NCBI GenBank assembly: GCA_021783515.1
Contig: JAJXTV010000008.1
Span: forward strand, 44,217 to 108,216
Direction of reading: 5' to 3'
Source of the DNA: Nitrospirota bacterium
GTDB lineage: Bacteria; Nitrospirota; Thermodesulfovibrionia; Thermodesulfovibrionales; UBA6898
DNA: 64,000 bases
Shown piece after piece: positions 28,416-38,457 of the stretch (its first letter is position 1; each line of letters begins with the position of its first letter). The notes below the pieces were generated by a model. The model had not been told where the DNA came from. It did no database searches and saw nothing but the letters and a program-made list of their open reading frames with translations. Made by a program: the position numbers and the translations under genes.

Positions 28416-29750
28416 TCAGTGTTTCTTCAGAAACGCGCCGATGTCGCGCGACACCGGATTGTCCTTCCAGTCCCAGGCCCGGGACGGCATGACATCTATG
28501 CTGACCGGCTTGGCGTCCCATCCCCCTGCGGGATAGATAAAGGCTCCCACTCCCTGGATGAATAACGACCAGGCAAAAAAGACCATGAAGGCGGCCCATG
28601 GCAGAGAACCCTTACGCGCATGTCGAAACCAGGGGATGGCCGCCAACAGGAGCATCGGCTGGACCTCGGTGAGGTACCGGGGACCAAAGCTGTAGCCGCC
28701 CCACCAGGTAGGCCATTTCGTCAGAAGCAGCACCTGCCCCGCAAAGGAGACGATCATTACCAGATAGAAACCAAGGTCAGGGACCTTCCCGCGGATTCCC
28801 CGGTAAAGGCCGGTGAATCCGAAGAAGGCAAGGGGGAAATAGAGGAAGAGTCCGCGGCCGGGACTCAAGAGCAGGCCGCCGAGCCCTTCCAAAAAATCAG
28901 CGTCGAAGGGCCGTGTGTATCCGCCCCGGAGCGTACCGAATACCGCCACATTGTATAGAGCGAGCGCCGCACCGAGCGCAGTCGCCGGGAACAGATAGTG
29001 GAGCCAAAAAGAGGGGCGTCTTATCAGTATCCATCCTCCCAAGGCGGCGGCAAACAGAACGTTGGTCGGTCTGACCGCAACTGCGAGCCCGCAGCAGAGC
29101 CCGACAAGAAGCGCCTTCCCCGCCGACGGATTATCGACGTGCGCAAGGGCAGCAAGAGCCGCCGACAGGATGAAGAGGACGCCGGGTCCGTGCTGCCAAA
29201 GCGCCTGGGATGAGATAGCCCAGGCCTGGGACGCAAAGGCGTATGCGAACGTCAGGACCCATGCCTGCCTCCGCGCCAGACCGAGTCGAAAACAGAGCAG
29301 ATAAAAGAGAACCACCGTACCCGAGGCGACAGCAGAGGCAGAAATTTTTTCGGCAATCCGGGAAAAAAATGCCCATTCCGCCGTATCCGGATGGAAGAGA
29401 TGGTAGATTCCTACCGGCAGCATATAGAACGGGGTGACGAGCAGGCCGGTGGCAACGGGGTACGCGGAGAAGATCCCGTATCTCGTTTCATGAAAGAAAT
29501 AGGGAACAGGAATGTCCTTTTGACTTCGGTACATTCCCCCGCAATAGTCGGCGTAATAACGGCTGTATCTGTCCATGCGAAGCGTCCCTTCCGTCAGAAG
29601 GGTGACGGGAATAAGAGCTGCGGGGACGCTGTCGCCGGAAGCAATCGGACGCAGGTTGATATTATAGAGAAAAAAAGCGATGAGAAAGAGAAGGATGCCG
29701 TCGCGCACCCTCTCCCCGTTGATGCTCAAACGAAAAGGCGAACAGGACAA
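28416..29750 (-). CDS. Polytopic membrane protein, GT-C glycosyltransferase-like
   Basis: 444 residues with about ten membrane segments. An early extracytoplasmic loop after TM1 (IASGDSVPAALIPVTLLTEG...RMDRY) and the spacing of later helices resemble dolichyl-phosphate-mannose-type GT-C enzymes, but I cannot point to a confident Asp-Asp/Glu catalytic pair. A proline/aromatic motif KWPTWWGGYSFGPRYLTEVQPM is typical of a conserved group of uncharacterised bacterial membrane proteins. It ends 15 bp from mutS2 (convergent) and lies 16 bp upstream of nothing co-directional except apt/mtnP behind it; a joint transcript is possible. Confidence 0.6.
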   Translation of the reverse strand: MSCSPFRLSINGERVRDGILLFLIAFFLYNINLRPIASGDSVPAALIPVTLLTEGTLRMDRYSRYYADYCGGMYRSQKDIPVPYFFHETRYGIFSAYPVATGLLVTPFYMLPVGIYHLFHPDTAEWAFFSRIAEKISASAVASGTVVLFYLLCFRLGLARRQAWVLTFAYAFASQAWAISSQALWQHGPGVLFILSAALAALAHVDNPSAGKALLVGLCCGLAVAVRPTNVLFAAALGGWILIRRPSFWLHYLFPATALGAALALYNVAVFGTLRGGYTRPFDADFLEGLGGLLLSPGRGLFLYFPLAFFGFTGLYRGIRGKVPDLGFYLVMIVSFAGQVLLLTKWPTWWGGYSFGPRYLTEVQPMLLLAAIPWFRHARKGSLPWAAFMVFFAWSLFIQGVGAFIYPAGGWDAKPVSIDVMPSRAWDWKDNPVSRDIGAFLKKH

Positions 29751-29766
29751 GGCGGCTTTATCCCGG

Positions 29767-30300
29767 CTAGTCCCCTTCGAACTCGGTCAGCGAGAAGATC
29801 CGGTATCCCTTTTCGACAAGCCTCTTTTCCCCGCCCACGTCCGGAAGATTGACGATGAAGGCCATCTCCGACACTGTCCCGCCGAGCTTTTCGATCAGCG
29901 TCGCGGCCGCCAGCGCGGTACCGCCCGTCGCAAGGAGGTCATCGACAAGAAGCACCTTCGCCCCTGCCGCTATCGAGTCTTTGTGCATCTCTATCGTGTC
30001 GGCGCCGTATTCGAGCTTGTACTCGTGGCTCACCGTCTCGGCGGGAAGCTTGCCCTTCTTTCTCACCGGAATGAATCCCTTCCCGAGTGTGTAGGAAAGC
30101 GCGCCCCCTATGATGAACCCGCGGGATTCGATACCGACGATCACGTCGAACTCCACCTCCGCGGTGATGTACCGCTGGGTAAAACTGTCGATCGCGAGTC
30201 TGAACCCCACCGGGTCCTTGATCAGCGTCGTGATGTCCCGAAACATGATGCCCTTCTTCGGATGGTCGGGGATCGTCCGTATCTTCGATTTGATAGGCAT
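29767..30300 (-). CDS. apt: Adenine phosphoribosyltransferase
   Basis: 177 residues from the ATG at 30300, preceded by AGGAGGAA; the ORF-track start 50 codons upstream runs into mtnP. It converts adenine and PRPP to AMP (EC 2.4.2.7). The PRPP-binding motif VLLVDDLLATGGTALAA and the family N terminus IRTIPDHPKKGIMFRDITTL are intact. Fourteen bases separate it from the MTA phosphorylase gene upstream, whose product is adenine, so the two steps are linked metabolically and transcriptionally. Confidence 0.97.
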   Translation of the reverse strand: MPIKSKIRTIPDHPKKGIMFRDITTLIKDPVGFRLAIDSFTQRYITAEVEFDVIVGIESRGFIIGGALSYTLGKGFIPVRKKGKLPAETVSHEYKLEYGADTIEMHKDSIAAGAKVLLVDDLLATGGTALAAATLIEKLGGTVSEMAFIVNLPDVGGEKRLVEKGYRIFSLTEFEGD

Positions 30301-30314
30301 GTCGCTTCCTCCTG

Positions 30315-31079
30315 TCACCGGCATTCGCACTCCGTCCGTTCGATCGTCGTTATCGCGTCGAGGACCAGCCGTATCACATTGTCGGCGTTCTTTTTCATTA
30401 TTGAGAGTATCATGTCCCAGGTGACCGGCTCCTCGCCTTCTTTCCAGCAATCGTAGTCAGTCGACATCGCGATCGTCTGGTAGCAGATCCCGGCCTCCCT
30501 CGCAAGCGCCACCTCCGGGACCGTAGACATATTGATCACGTCCGCCCCCAGCATTCTGAACATGTGAGACTCGGCCTTCGTCGAAAACCTCGGCCCTTCG
30601 ATCGTCACCACGGTCCCCCGCGTATGGTGCCTGAGTTTCAGCCGTTTGGCGGAGTCAGTGAGGACCGAGCGGAGATACCCGCAGAAGGGCTCGGCCATCG
30701 GGGTATGGACCACCTTCTTCTCATGGAAGGTCAGCGGCCTGTGCCTCGTGAAATCGATGAACTGGTCCACAAAGACGAGGTCTCCCGGCCGTATTTTTTC
30801 GCGCAGGGAACCGACTGCGGTGGTGGCGAGGATATGGGTGCAACCCTCTTTCTTCAGCGCGTGGATGTTCGCGCGGTAATTGACGCCGGTGGGATAGATC
30901 GAGTGGTCCTTGCCGTGCCTGGCCAAAACGACCGCATCGACCCCCCTTATCTTTCCTATTGCCAATGGGGACGACGGATTACCGAAGGGCGTCTTCACCC
31001 TTTTCTCCGTCCTGTTTTTCATCAGCGAGGGGTTGTCGAGTCCGGACCCTCCGATGACGGCCACCTTGATCTTCGCCAT
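30315..31079 (-). CDS. mtnP: S-methyl-5'-thioadenosine phosphorylase
   Basis: 254 residues from the ATG at 31079, preceded by GGGAGGAG; the ORF-track start overlaps the divergent ATPase gene. Phosphorolysis of MTA to adenine and methylthioribose-1-phosphate (EC 2.4.2.28). Motifs: [32 protein letters not shown] (in part), [13 protein letters not shown] and [18 protein letters not shown], as in MTAP. The later Asp-rich region STDYDCW favours 6-aminopurines. apt directly follows and recycles the adenine; no other methionine-salvage gene is nearby. Confidence 0.95.
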   Translation of the reverse strand: MAKIKVAVIGGSGLDNPSLMKNRTEKRVKTPFGNPSSPLAIGKIRGVDAVVLARHGKDHSIYPTGVNYRANIHALKKEGCTHILATTAVGSLREKIRPGDLVFVDQFIDFTRHRPLTFHEKKVVHTPMAEPFCGYLRSVLTDSAKRLKLRHHTRGTVVTIEGPRFSTKAESHMFRMLGADVINMSTVPEVALAREAGICYQTIAMSTDYDCWKEGEEPVTWDMILSIMKKNADNVIRLVLDAITTIERTECECR

Positions 31080-31206
31080 GAGTCTCCTCCCTAGCAGGTT
31101 TGTGTAAGAAAGATAGCCGACGACGAAACGGAATGTCAAGGCGGCCCCGCTCCCCGCTCCGGCGTCTGCGGATGCCGAATTCACATCGCCCCGCCAGTGA
31201 AGTATA

Positions 31207-33651
31207 ATGGCTGATATGAGCGCCAAGATTCTCAACGGGCTTACTTCGGAGGAGGCGGCCGGGAAACTCCGCGAGGCAGGACCGAACCTGATCTATCGGC
31301 CCGACAAGACAAGTTTATTCAGGGTCGTCCGCCACGAGGTGGCCGAGCCGATGATCCTCCTTCTGTTCGTAGTCGGATTCTTTTACAGTATATGGGGAAA
31401 GGCCGGCGATGCGGCCACGATCTTTGTCATCATCGCTCTTCTTGTCCTGGCCGAGGCATATAACGAATCCCGCGCGAAAAAGGCGATCGCCTCTCTCGCC
31501 GTGATAGCCGCCCCGCGGGCAAAGGCGATCAGAGACGGCGCGGTGGCCGAAATCCTCACGGAAGAAGTGGTGCCCGGTGACCTCATTGTCGTGGCACAAG
31601 GCGCCCTGATCCCCGCCGACGCGACGGTTGTCGCCTCCGCGGGGCTTCAGGTCGACGAGTCGTCGCTCACCGGCGAGTCCGTTCCCCAGGACAAGAAGAA
31701 AGGGAACATGATCTTTGCGGGAACAACCGTAGTCGCCGGTGAGGGCGAGGCATATGTCCTTTCGACCGGCAGGAGCACAAGGCTCGGAGGGATAGCGGCG
31801 GCGCTCAAGACCGTTCAGGCCCCGAGGACCGTCCTTCAACGGGCCATGAAATCTCTCGTAAAGAAGCTCGTCTTCGTAGCAGTCTTCTTTTCAGTCGCCA
31901 TTCCCCTTCTGGGCGTGGCCCGCGGCCAGGACGTCAGGCTGATGGTGCTGACCGGCCTTTCGCTGGCGTTTGCGACGATTCCGGAAGAACTGCCGATCAT
32001 CATCACGATGGTGCTGGGGCTCGGCGCGTATCGCCTCTCCCGGCATAAGTTCCTCGTCAAGCGCCTCCAGGGCGCCGAGACGCTCGGAAACGCAACCGTG
32101 ATCGTAAGCGATAAAACCGGAACGATTACCGAGGGGAGGATGCGGGTCGCCGAGGTATACCCGGAGAAAAGGGAGGCGGCGGTGCTCGATGCCGCCCGCG
32201 GTTCTCTCCCGGAACTCGTGCTCTCGCCTATGGAGATGGAGCTGAAAGAAGCGGCAGCGCAGAGGGGCTCGGGACGGGTGCTTCCGGAAATACTCCGCCA
32301 GAGGAACCTGGGCGACAGGGGAAAGAAGACGAAGGCGGTGGTGCGGAAGAATGAGGGCCATTTCGCGCTCTATACGGCGGGCGCACCCGAGGAACTGCTC
32401 GGCTCCTGCCGCGGAAACGGAGAAATGGGCGCGCTTCTCGCCGCCGAATCTTCGAAGGGAAGACGGGTCATCGCCGTGGCCCGGCGCGATCTTCTGCCCG
32501 GCCAGGAGACGCTGGATTTCGCAGAGATCGAGAGGGACATGGACTTCTGCGGGCTGATCTCCTTCGAGGACGCTCCGAGGGAAGACGTCGCCGAAACGAT
32601 CGCGCTCGCAGCGAAGGCCGGGATCAGGACTATCATGGTGACCGGCGACCATGCCATGACCGCATACTTTATCGCCGAAAAAATCGGCGTCCCTGCCGGA
32701 AGGGTGCTCGAAGGAAAAGACCTCGACGGGATGACAGGGGAGCAGCTTCAGGCAGCGGTCCGGGAGTGCCGGATCTTCGCTCGCACCGACCCTTCCCACA
32801 AACATCGCATCGTCAGGGCGCTTCAGGCAAACGGCGAGGTGGTTGCGGTGACCGGCGACGGCGTCAACGACGTGCTCGCACTCAAGGCGGCGGATATAGG
32901 GATCGCCATGGGCCTCAGGGGTACAGACGTGGCGAAGGACGCGGCGGATGCGGTGCTCGCCGACGACGACTTCACCACGATCGCCCGCGGCATATTCGAA
33001 GGAAGAACTTTTTTCGACAACCTCAGGAAAGGGATCGCCTATTATCTCTCGGTGAAGGCTGCGCTGATCATGATCTTTCTCCTCCCCGTCCTCATCGGCA
33101 TACCGATGCCGTTCAGCCCGATCCAGATCGTCGTACTCGAGCTCTTCATGGACCTTGCGGCGTCGGCGGGGTTCGTCTCGGAGCCGAAGGAAACGAACAT
33201 CTATTCCAGGCCTCCCCGCAACCCCCGGGAAAAGGTCCTTACCCCCCGTATCGCGGCGCGCGTCCTTGCCGGAGGGCTCGTCCTCTCCGGCTCGGTCTTG
33301 GCCGCATACTTCTATGCGCGGCATCTCGGAATGGACCTGGCCCAGACCCAGACCTTCGCGTTTTCGGCGTGGATATTCGGCCACATCTTCCTTGCCTTCG
33401 TCTCCCGCTCCGAAAGCGAACCGCTTCTGACCCTCGGAATTTTCACCAACCCCGTGATAAACCTCTGGGCGGCGGGGGCGGTTGCCTTCCTGCTTCTGGG
33501 CATCTATGTGCCCATGCTCAGCGAAAAACTGAACCTCGCATCAATAGACTTCGGCAGAATACTCGCCATCGCCGCCGCCTCCCTTGTGATCGTCGGATCG
33601 CTCGAAATGCGGAAGTACCCGGGCCGGCCCCCCCACCCGGATCGCTCATAA
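31207..33651 (+). CDS. P2-type cation-transporting P-type ATPase
   Basis: 814 residues. Phosphorylation motif [10 protein letters not shown], actuator TGES in [11 protein letters not shown], hinge [21 protein letters not shown] and about ten membrane helices. The membrane signature in TM4 is PEELP rather than the PEGLP usual in Ca2+ and other P2 pumps. The nucleotide-binding domain is shorter than in SERCA-like pumps. Probably a Ca2+ or similar divalent/monovalent cation exporter; ion not decidable here. Start could be ATG 31207 or 31216. Divergent from mtnP with no partner gene. Confidence 0.9.
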   Translation: MADMSAKILNGLTSEEAAGKLREAGPNLIYRPDKTSLFRVVRHEVAEPMILLLFVVGFFYSIWGKAGDAATIFVIIALLVLAEAYNESRAKKAIASLAVIAAPRAKAIRDGAVAEILTEEVVPGDLIVVAQGALIPADATVVASAGLQVDESSLTGESVPQDKKKGNMIFAGTTVVAGEGEAYVLSTGRSTRLGGIAAALKTVQAPRTVLQRAMKSLVKKLVFVAVFFSVAIPLLGVARGQDVRLMVLTGLSLAFATIPEELPIIITMVLGLGAYRLSRHKFLVKRLQGAETLGNATVIVSDKTGTITEGRMRVAEVYPEKREAAVLDAARGSLPELVLSPMEMELKEAAAQRGSGRVLPEILRQRNLGDRGKKTKAVVRKNEGHFALYTAGAPEELLGSCRGNGEMGALLAAESSKGRRVIAVARRDLLPGQETLDFAEIERDMDFCGLISFEDAPREDVAETIALAAKAGIRTIMVTGDHAMTAYFIAEKIGVPAGRVLEGKDLDGMTGEQLQAAVRECRIFARTDPSHKHRIVRALQANGEVVAVTGDGVNDVLALKAADIGIAMGLRGTDVAKDAADAVLADDDFTTIARGIFEGRTFFDNLRKGIAYYLSVKAALIMIFLLPVLIGIPMPFSPIQIVVLELFMDLAASAGFVSEPKETNIYSRPPRNPREKVLTPRIAARVLAGGLVLSGSVLAAYFYARHLGMDLAQTQTFAFSAWIFGHIFLAFVSRSESEPLLTLGIFTNPVINLWAAGAVAFLLLGIYVPMLSEKLNLASIDFGRILAIAAASLVIVGSLEMRKYPGRPPHPDRS

Positions 33652-33709
33652 ACTTCAGACCGTTTGCTGCACTCTTCCTCACCCGACATCAGGAGAGAAT
33701 ACCCTCTGT

Positions 33710-35320
33710 CTATTTCCTCCGTTCGCCCTCAGTTGGCGCAACTTTCCGGCGCAGCTCGTCACGGAATTCGAGGTATCCCGCCGGCGGTATCCCCTCGCTT
33801 TTTTGAATGGCCCAGTCTGCCGCGTCCAGCGCCTCCTGCAGACGGCCGAGGCGAACGAGGATTCCGGCCCTCGTCATGGAGAGCCCCGAATACTTCTCTG
33901 CGAAACCTCTTCGCCGCGCGATTGCCAGCGCTTCGTCTATGTCTTCCAGCGCTTCTGCGTACTCTCCCGCCTTAAAGCGGTATCGTGCGCGGGCATCGTA
34001 CGCGGCCCCCGCCTGATGGGGAAAGAGACCGATCTCCCTCGTTGCGACTGTTTCGGTGCTGCGCCAGACGGGAATAAGCCGTTCCGTCGCCACGGCGTAA
34101 CAGACTACCTGAGACGCCGCAACTCCGATGACGAGTGCTGCAATTGCCGGATGTCCCTTCTTCCGCATCCTCCGGATGAGCGAGGTGACTCCTGCACCCC
34201 ACAACAGCGACAATCCGAGCGACGGCAGATAGGAATACCGGTCGGCCATCCACTGACCGCCCGTCTGGACGATCCCCAGCATCGGCGCGAGAGTGACAAG
34301 GAAATAGAGCCAGGACGCGGGCCAGACCCGTCTGCCCCTGCTGACAACCGCAGCAGCGGAAAGCGCGACCACGCCGGCCGCGTAAGGAAGATATTCGGCC
34401 GCCGCGGTTTCTGCCACGTTCCCCGGATGAGGGTAATAGGGCGCCAGAGAAGCGGGCCAGACCGTTTTCCAGAGATAAAATATCGCTGCCTTACAGGCAA
34501 TGAGAAGTCTCGAAGAAAGAGTCAGGCCGGCCAGCAGAGACATCGGCTCATGTTGGGCGGATATCGTGAGCAGCGCGGAGCCGGCCGCCATCAGCAGCAA
34601 CGGCGCCTTTTCGGTCAATGCGCCACGGAAGCTGTCTCTGCCCGTGATCCGCGCAAGGGGATACCAGTCGACAATCAGCAGGACCAGAGGAAGGCTCACC
34701 GCAACCGGTTTGCTCAGCAGAGCCAGAGACGCCGAGACCAGCGTCATCCAGTACGCCCCGAAAGCCGGAAAGCCCCGCTCCGGACGGGCCGAGCGCCTCT
34801 CGACGTAACGGAGATGCCACCAAAGGGACGCGGTCACAAAGAAGATGCAGAGCACATCCTTTCGCTCGCTCGCCCATACGACCGACTCGACCCGCAGAGG
34901 ATGAAGCCCGAAGAAAAGCGCGGCGGCCACGCTGCCTGCCGCGACAAGATTCCGGTCCCGCTCCCTCCTTTCAGCGGCCCCTCTCTCCGTGCTCGACTTT
35001 TCAAGCAGGGAGGCGAAGAGAAAACAGGACAGGAACACCGTGGCGCTGTGCAATACGATATTCGTCAGATGGAACCCGAACGGGTTTTCTCCCCAGAGCT
35101 GCCGGTCGAGCGCCAGAGAGAGCATCGTAAGCGGATGCCAGTTTGCCTCGTAAAAATGTGTAAACGACCACACCACTGTATTCCCGTTCAAGGCGGCGAT
35201 ATGACGATTGTCGACGATATAGCCGACATCGTCCAGTTCCAGGAAGCCGTTCCGAAGGGCGGGGAGGAAGACCACAAACGTCGTCAGGCCGGCCAGCAAA
35301 GCGCCCGCCCATATCTTCAT
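33710..35320 (-). CDS. TMTC-like polytopic membrane protein with C-terminal TPRs
   Basis: 536 residues from the ATG at 35320, preceded by GGGAAGGA; the ORF-track start adds 40 unlikely residues. An early luminal loop FLELDDVGYIVDN, HFYEANWHPLTMLSLALDRQ and LFFGLHPLRVESVVWASERKDV are the hallmarks of the TMTC/O-mannosyl-transferase-like family (GT-C fold, acidic pair in ELDD). About 11 membrane segments precede a C-terminal TPR-like region (AYDARARYRFKAGEYAEALEDIDEALAIARR, quoted in part). A protein O-glycosylation role is inference. Isolated gene. Confidence 0.72.
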   Translation of the reverse strand: MKIWAGALLAGLTTFVVFLPALRNGFLELDDVGYIVDNRHIAALNGNTVVWSFTHFYEANWHPLTMLSLALDRQLWGENPFGFHLTNIVLHSATVFLSCFLFASLLEKSSTERGAAERRERDRNLVAAGSVAAALFFGLHPLRVESVVWASERKDVLCIFFVTASLWWHLRYVERRSARPERGFPAFGAYWMTLVSASLALLSKPVAVSLPLVLLIVDWYPLARITGRDSFRGALTEKAPLLLMAAGSALLTISAQHEPMSLLAGLTLSSRLLIACKAAIFYLWKTVWPASLAPYYPHPGNVAETAAAEYLPYAAGVVALSAAAVVSRGRRVWPASWLYFLVTLAPMLGIVQTGGQWMADRYSYLPSLGLSLLWGAGVTSLIRRMRKKGHPAIAALVIGVAASQVVCYAVATERLIPVWRSTETVATREIGLFPHQAGAAYDARARYRFKAGEYAEALEDIDEALAIARRRGFAEKYSGLSMTRAGILVRLGRLQEALDAADWAIQKSEGIPPAGYLEFRDELRRKVAPTEGERRK

Positions 35321-35481
35321 GTCCTTCCCGCGTTGCGTTTTCTGCATCAGGGAAAGATGACCCCGCATCCCCGCTCCGGGGTGTAACCGGACCGGGAACA
35401 CGCCTGCATATCCGAAATGCTGCGTAAGGAATCGGTACACAAAATGTGAATTTCAGGAAGTTTCATAATCAAAAGTTCACG

Positions 35482-35513
35482 TTGACTGCCTCTCCTGTTT
35501 CTTGGGATAGTAT
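35482..35513 (+). promoter_or_regulatory. Candidate promoter of the PilZ gene
   Basis: TTGACT (35482-35487) followed by the A/T block GGATAGTATAG; the best -10 (TAGTAT) lies at a long 20-base spacing. Suggestive only. Confidence 0.3.
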
Positions 35514-35549
35514 AGCAGCTCATCGAAGGACATGGAGGTGACGCCGAAG

Positions 35550-35816
35550 ATGGTAGAAAAACGAAAGCATGACCGGCGCGATTTCATCGCAGTGATCGAA
35601 TACGGGGTAAGGCGGGACGCCGGGACAGAGACCTGCAAGGGGGTCGCGGCAGACATCTGCGAATCGGGGTTTTCCCTTTATCTTTTCCGGCTTCTCGCCA
35701 GGGGGGAAGAGATCATGATCAGAACGGAGCTGCCGGTTTCTCCGCGGACCGCCTCGGTGCGCTGGATCAGGAGAATCGACGGTAACATCTTCAAGGCCGG
35801 TCTGATGTTCGTTTAG
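35550..35816 (+). CDS. PilZ domain protein
   Basis: 88 residues from the ATG at 35550, which is preceded by GGAGGTG nine bases upstream; an upstream ATG at 35532 is an alternative. KRKHDRRDF supplies the RxxxR motif of c-di-GMP-binding PilZ domains, though the second motif D/NxSxxG appears as DICESGFS. The rest (GEEIMIRTELP, ASVRWIRRI, FKAGLMFV) fits the PilZ beta barrel. A single-domain c-di-GMP adaptor; target unknown. Confidence 0.85.
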   Translation: MVEKRKHDRRDFIAVIEYGVRRDAGTETCKGVAADICESGFSLYLFRLLARGEEIMIRTELPVSPRTASVRWIRRIDGNIFKAGLMFV

Positions 35817-35882
35817 CCGGCGGCGCACCCGCCCGGTATCCAGAGTGAGGCGGCCTGATCTTATGTGAGAGAAATGCGAGCG

Positions 35883-36182
35883 ATGCAGAGGAAGAACTGC
35901 TGGGAAAAGAAGCGATGCGGGAGAGAGATGGGAGGGCAGAACGCCTATGAGCTGGGGGTATGTCCCGCCGCTACGGAGATCCGCCTCAACGGGATTCACG
36001 GTGGGGAGAATGCCGGCAGGGCATGCTGGACCATCGCCGGAACTATGTGCGAAGGCGCGGTCCACGGAAGCTTTGCCCAGAAATATCACAACTGCGGCAG
36101 TTGCGAGTTCTACAACCTGGTGAAAGAGGAGGAGGGGGACTGTTTTCGTGCGACGATCACGCTTCTGGCGAAGATCGAGTAG
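35883..36182 (+). CDS. Two-CW domain protein, Cys-rich
   Basis: 99 residues if started at the ATG at 35883 (MQRKNCWEKKRCGRE); GTG 35865 and ATG 35874 are alternatives. Two Cys-Trp pairs (NCWEKKRCG and RACWTIAG) plus VCPAATE, MCEGAVHG, NCGSCEFY and GDCF give about ten Cys, as in the 'two-CW domain' family common in deltaproteobacteria and Nitrospirota. Function is unknown; metal or FeS binding, or association with signalling proteins, has been guessed. It follows the PilZ gene by 66 bp. Confidence 0.8.
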   Translation: MQRKNCWEKKRCGREMGGQNAYELGVCPAATEIRLNGIHGGENAGRACWTIAGTMCEGAVHGSFAQKYHNCGSCEFYNLVKEEEGDCFRATITLLAKIE

Positions 36183-36185
36183 TCC

Positions 36186-36893
36186 CTATTCCTTAACCTT
36201 CTCAATCGCCTTTTTCGCCGCGCGCGCCTCGGCTTCCTTCTTCCTCTTTCCGGAGGCCGAGGCCAGCCTCCTGCCTTCCAGAAAAACCGCAACGGTGAAG
36301 ATCCTCTGGTGTTCTTCACCTTCTTCCTTGATCACCTTGTACTCGGGCAGGATCCCGTAAAGGGACTGCGTCTTTTCCTGGAGCTCCGTCTTGAAGTCAT
36401 AGAACTCTCCGGATTCGATCGCCCGCTTCACCCTGTCTTCAAAGAACCTGAGTACGACCTGCCTGGTCTTTTCATAGCCGCTGTCCAGATAGACCGCCCC
36501 GATGACCGCCTCGAACACGTCGGCGAGGATTGATTTCTTCGCCCTTCCGCCGGTGGATTCCTCGCCCTTCCCGAGAAGAATATGCCTGCCCAGAGAAACC
36601 GAAGAGGCGATCTCGGCGAGGACCGCTTCGCAGACGAGAAAGGACTTCATCTTCGCCAGGACCGATTCCTCGTACCGTTCGCCGAGGAGAAACAGGTACT
36701 CGACGACCACGAGTCCCACTACGGAATCCCCCAGAAATTCGAGGCGTTCGTTGTACGACCGGGTCTTCCCCTTGTTTTCGTGGTAGAAGGATTTATGCGT
36801 CAGCGATTCCGAAAGCAGGTCCCTGTCCCTGAAGTGATAGCCGATCTTTCGTTCGAGGTCGGAGGCTTCCCGTGACGATGCCGGAGAGGTCAA
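36186..36893 (-). CDS. rnc: Ribonuclease III
   Basis: 235 residues from a TTG at 36893 that overlaps the fabF stop (TTGA). The ORF-track ATG at 36962 lies 70 bp inside fabF and gives a non-conserved extension. The RNase III signature [13 protein letters not shown], the second acidic motif [13 protein letters not shown] and a C-terminal dsRNA-binding domain ([14 protein letters not shown] ... [19 protein letters not shown]) are present. It processes rRNA precursors and structured mRNAs. Co-location with acpP-fabF is common in bacteria. Convergent with the two-CW gene with 3 bp between. Confidence 0.95.
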   Translation of the reverse strand: MTSPASSREASDLERKIGYHFRDRDLLSESLTHKSFYHENKGKTRSYNERLEFLGDSVVGLVVVEYLFLLGERYEESVLAKMKSFLVCEAVLAEIASSVSLGRHILLGKGEESTGGRAKKSILADVFEAVIGAVYLDSGYEKTRQVVLRFFEDRVKRAIESGEFYDFKTELQEKTQSLYGILPEYKVIKEEGEEHQRIFTVAVFLEGRRLASASGKRKKEAEARAAKKAIEKVKE

Positions 36894-38134
36894 CGGGAGA
36901 ACTTCTTGAAAAGAAGGCAGGCGTTCGTCCCGCCGAAACCGAAGGAGTTCGACATGGCGCATCCAACCGCGGCCTTACGCGCCTTATTCGGGACGTAATC
37001 GAGATCGCATTCGGGATCGGGGTTGTCGAGGTTGATCGTCGGCGGGATCATCCCCTCCCGTATCGTCAGCGCGCAGACAACCGCCTCGACGCCTCCCGCG
37101 GCGCCGAGAAGATGGCCGGTCATCGACTTGGTCGAACTCACCGACACCTTATATGCATACTCGCCGAAGACCGACTTTATCGCCGCCGTCTCGAGCTCGT
37201 CGCCGTATTTCGTCGACGTCCCGTGCGCGTTTATGTAGTCCACTCCAGAGGGCTCCGTCCCGGCGTCCTTCAGTGCCATCGCCATGCACCGCGCAGCGCC
37301 TTCTCCGCCCGGAGCCGGCGAGGTAATGTGATAGGCGTCTCCTGTCAGGCCGTACCCGGCGATCTCGGCGTATATCTTCGCGTTCCGCTCGAGGGCGTGC
37401 TCCAACTCCTCGATGATCATGACGCCGGACCCTTCCCCCATAATGAAACCGTCCCTGTCCCTGTCAAAAGGCCTGCTCGCCTTTTCCGGTTCGTCGTTCC
37501 TCGTCGAAAGCGCCTTCATCGCATTGAACCCGCCGATGCCCATGGCGGTGATGCACGACTCGGCCCCTCCCGCAATCATCGCGTCTGCGTCTCCCCGCTG
37601 GATCACCTTGAATGCGTCTCCGATCGCATGGCTTCCCGTGGCGCATGCGGTCGCGGGAGCAGAATTAGGCCCTTTTGCTCCGAATTTTATCGAGACATTG
37701 CCCGCAGCGAGGTTGATGATCAACATTGGGATGAAGAAGGGGGTGATCCTTCTGGGTCCCTTTTCGAGCAAGACCTTGTGGTAATGCTCGATCGCGGGAA
37801 GTCCGCCCATCCCGGAGCCCAGGTACACGCCCACGCGGGGGGCGTTGCGGTCGTCGATCTTCAGCCCCGAGTCCTCCATCGCCATCGTCGAAGCGGCGAC
37901 CCCGAAGTGGATAAACCGGTCCATCTTCTTGATCTCCTTCGGCTCGATGTAGTCCTCGGGATTGAACCCGTCGACCTCGCCGGCAATCTGGGTAGGAAAG
38001 GCGGAGGCGTCGAACTGCGTGATTTTCCTGATGCCGGACCTGCCGGCAAGCAGGCCATTCCAGCTTTTTTCAACGCCGGCGCCCAGGGGCGTGATCAGCC
38101 CCAGTCCTGTAACGACGACCCTCCTCTTCGACAT
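36890..38134 (-). CDS. fabF: Beta-ketoacyl-ACP synthase II
   Basis: 414 residues, elongating condensing enzyme of type II fatty-acid synthesis. The active-site Cys is in [14 protein letters not shown], and the His pair in [11 protein letters not shown] and [21 protein letters not shown] closes the protein. It is encoded directly after acpP: its start at 38134 coincides with the last base of the acpP stop. Confidence 0.97.
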   Translation of the reverse strand: MSKRRVVVTGLGLITPLGAGVEKSWNGLLAGRSGIRKITQFDASAFPTQIAGEVDGFNPEDYIEPKEIKKMDRFIHFGVAASTMAMEDSGLKIDDRNAPRVGVYLGSGMGGLPAIEHYHKVLLEKGPRRITPFFIPMLIINLAAGNVSIKFGAKGPNSAPATACATGSHAIGDAFKVIQRGDADAMIAGGAESCITAMGIGGFNAMKALSTRNDEPEKASRPFDRDRDGFIMGEGSGVMIIEELEHALERNAKIYAEIAGYGLTGDAYHITSPAPGGEGAARCMAMALKDAGTEPSGVDYINAHGTSTKYGDELETAAIKSVFGEYAYKVSVSSTKSMTGHLLGAAGGVEAVVCALTIREGMIPPTINLDNPDPECDLDYVPNKARKAAVGCAMSNSFGFGGTNACLLFKKFSR

Positions 38135-38364
38135 TAAGACTGTTTGCTCTTGATATATTCGACCGCGTCCTTGACCTTGGCGATCTTCTCGGCGTCCTCG
38201 TCCGGGATTTCGATATTGAACGTCTCTTCGAAGGCCATGACGAGCTCGACCGTATCGAGCGAATCCGCTCCGAGGTCCTCGACAAACGACGCCTCCGGTG
38301 TTACTTCGGCTGCGTTTACGCCCAGCTGCTTCGCGATTATTTCCTTCACCTTTTCTTCAACCAT
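38134..38364 (-). CDS. acpP: Acyl carrier protein
   Basis: 76 acidic residues with the phosphopantetheine attachment Ser in [16 protein letters not shown]. It carries acyl intermediates for FabG and FabF, encoded on either side. The 93-bp gap to fabG upstream may hold its own promoter or processing site, as acpP is usually expressed more highly; nothing clear is visible. Confidence 0.97.
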   Translation of the reverse strand: MVEEKVKEIIAKQLGVNAAEVTPEASFVEDLGADSLDTVELVMAFEETFNIEIPDEDAEKIAKVKDAVEYIKSKQS

Positions 38365-38457
38365 TCCTATACCTCCCTATTCATTATTGCAATTTTAGAC
38401 TCGACAAAAAAGAACGGGGCACGCCTGCGGAAGACGCAGTCGCACTCCGTGTGTGTG

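Noticed and set aside
36894-36962. Longer rnc start inside fabF
   Set aside because: Adds residues without family similarity; the TTG overlapping the fabF stop gives a standard RNase III.
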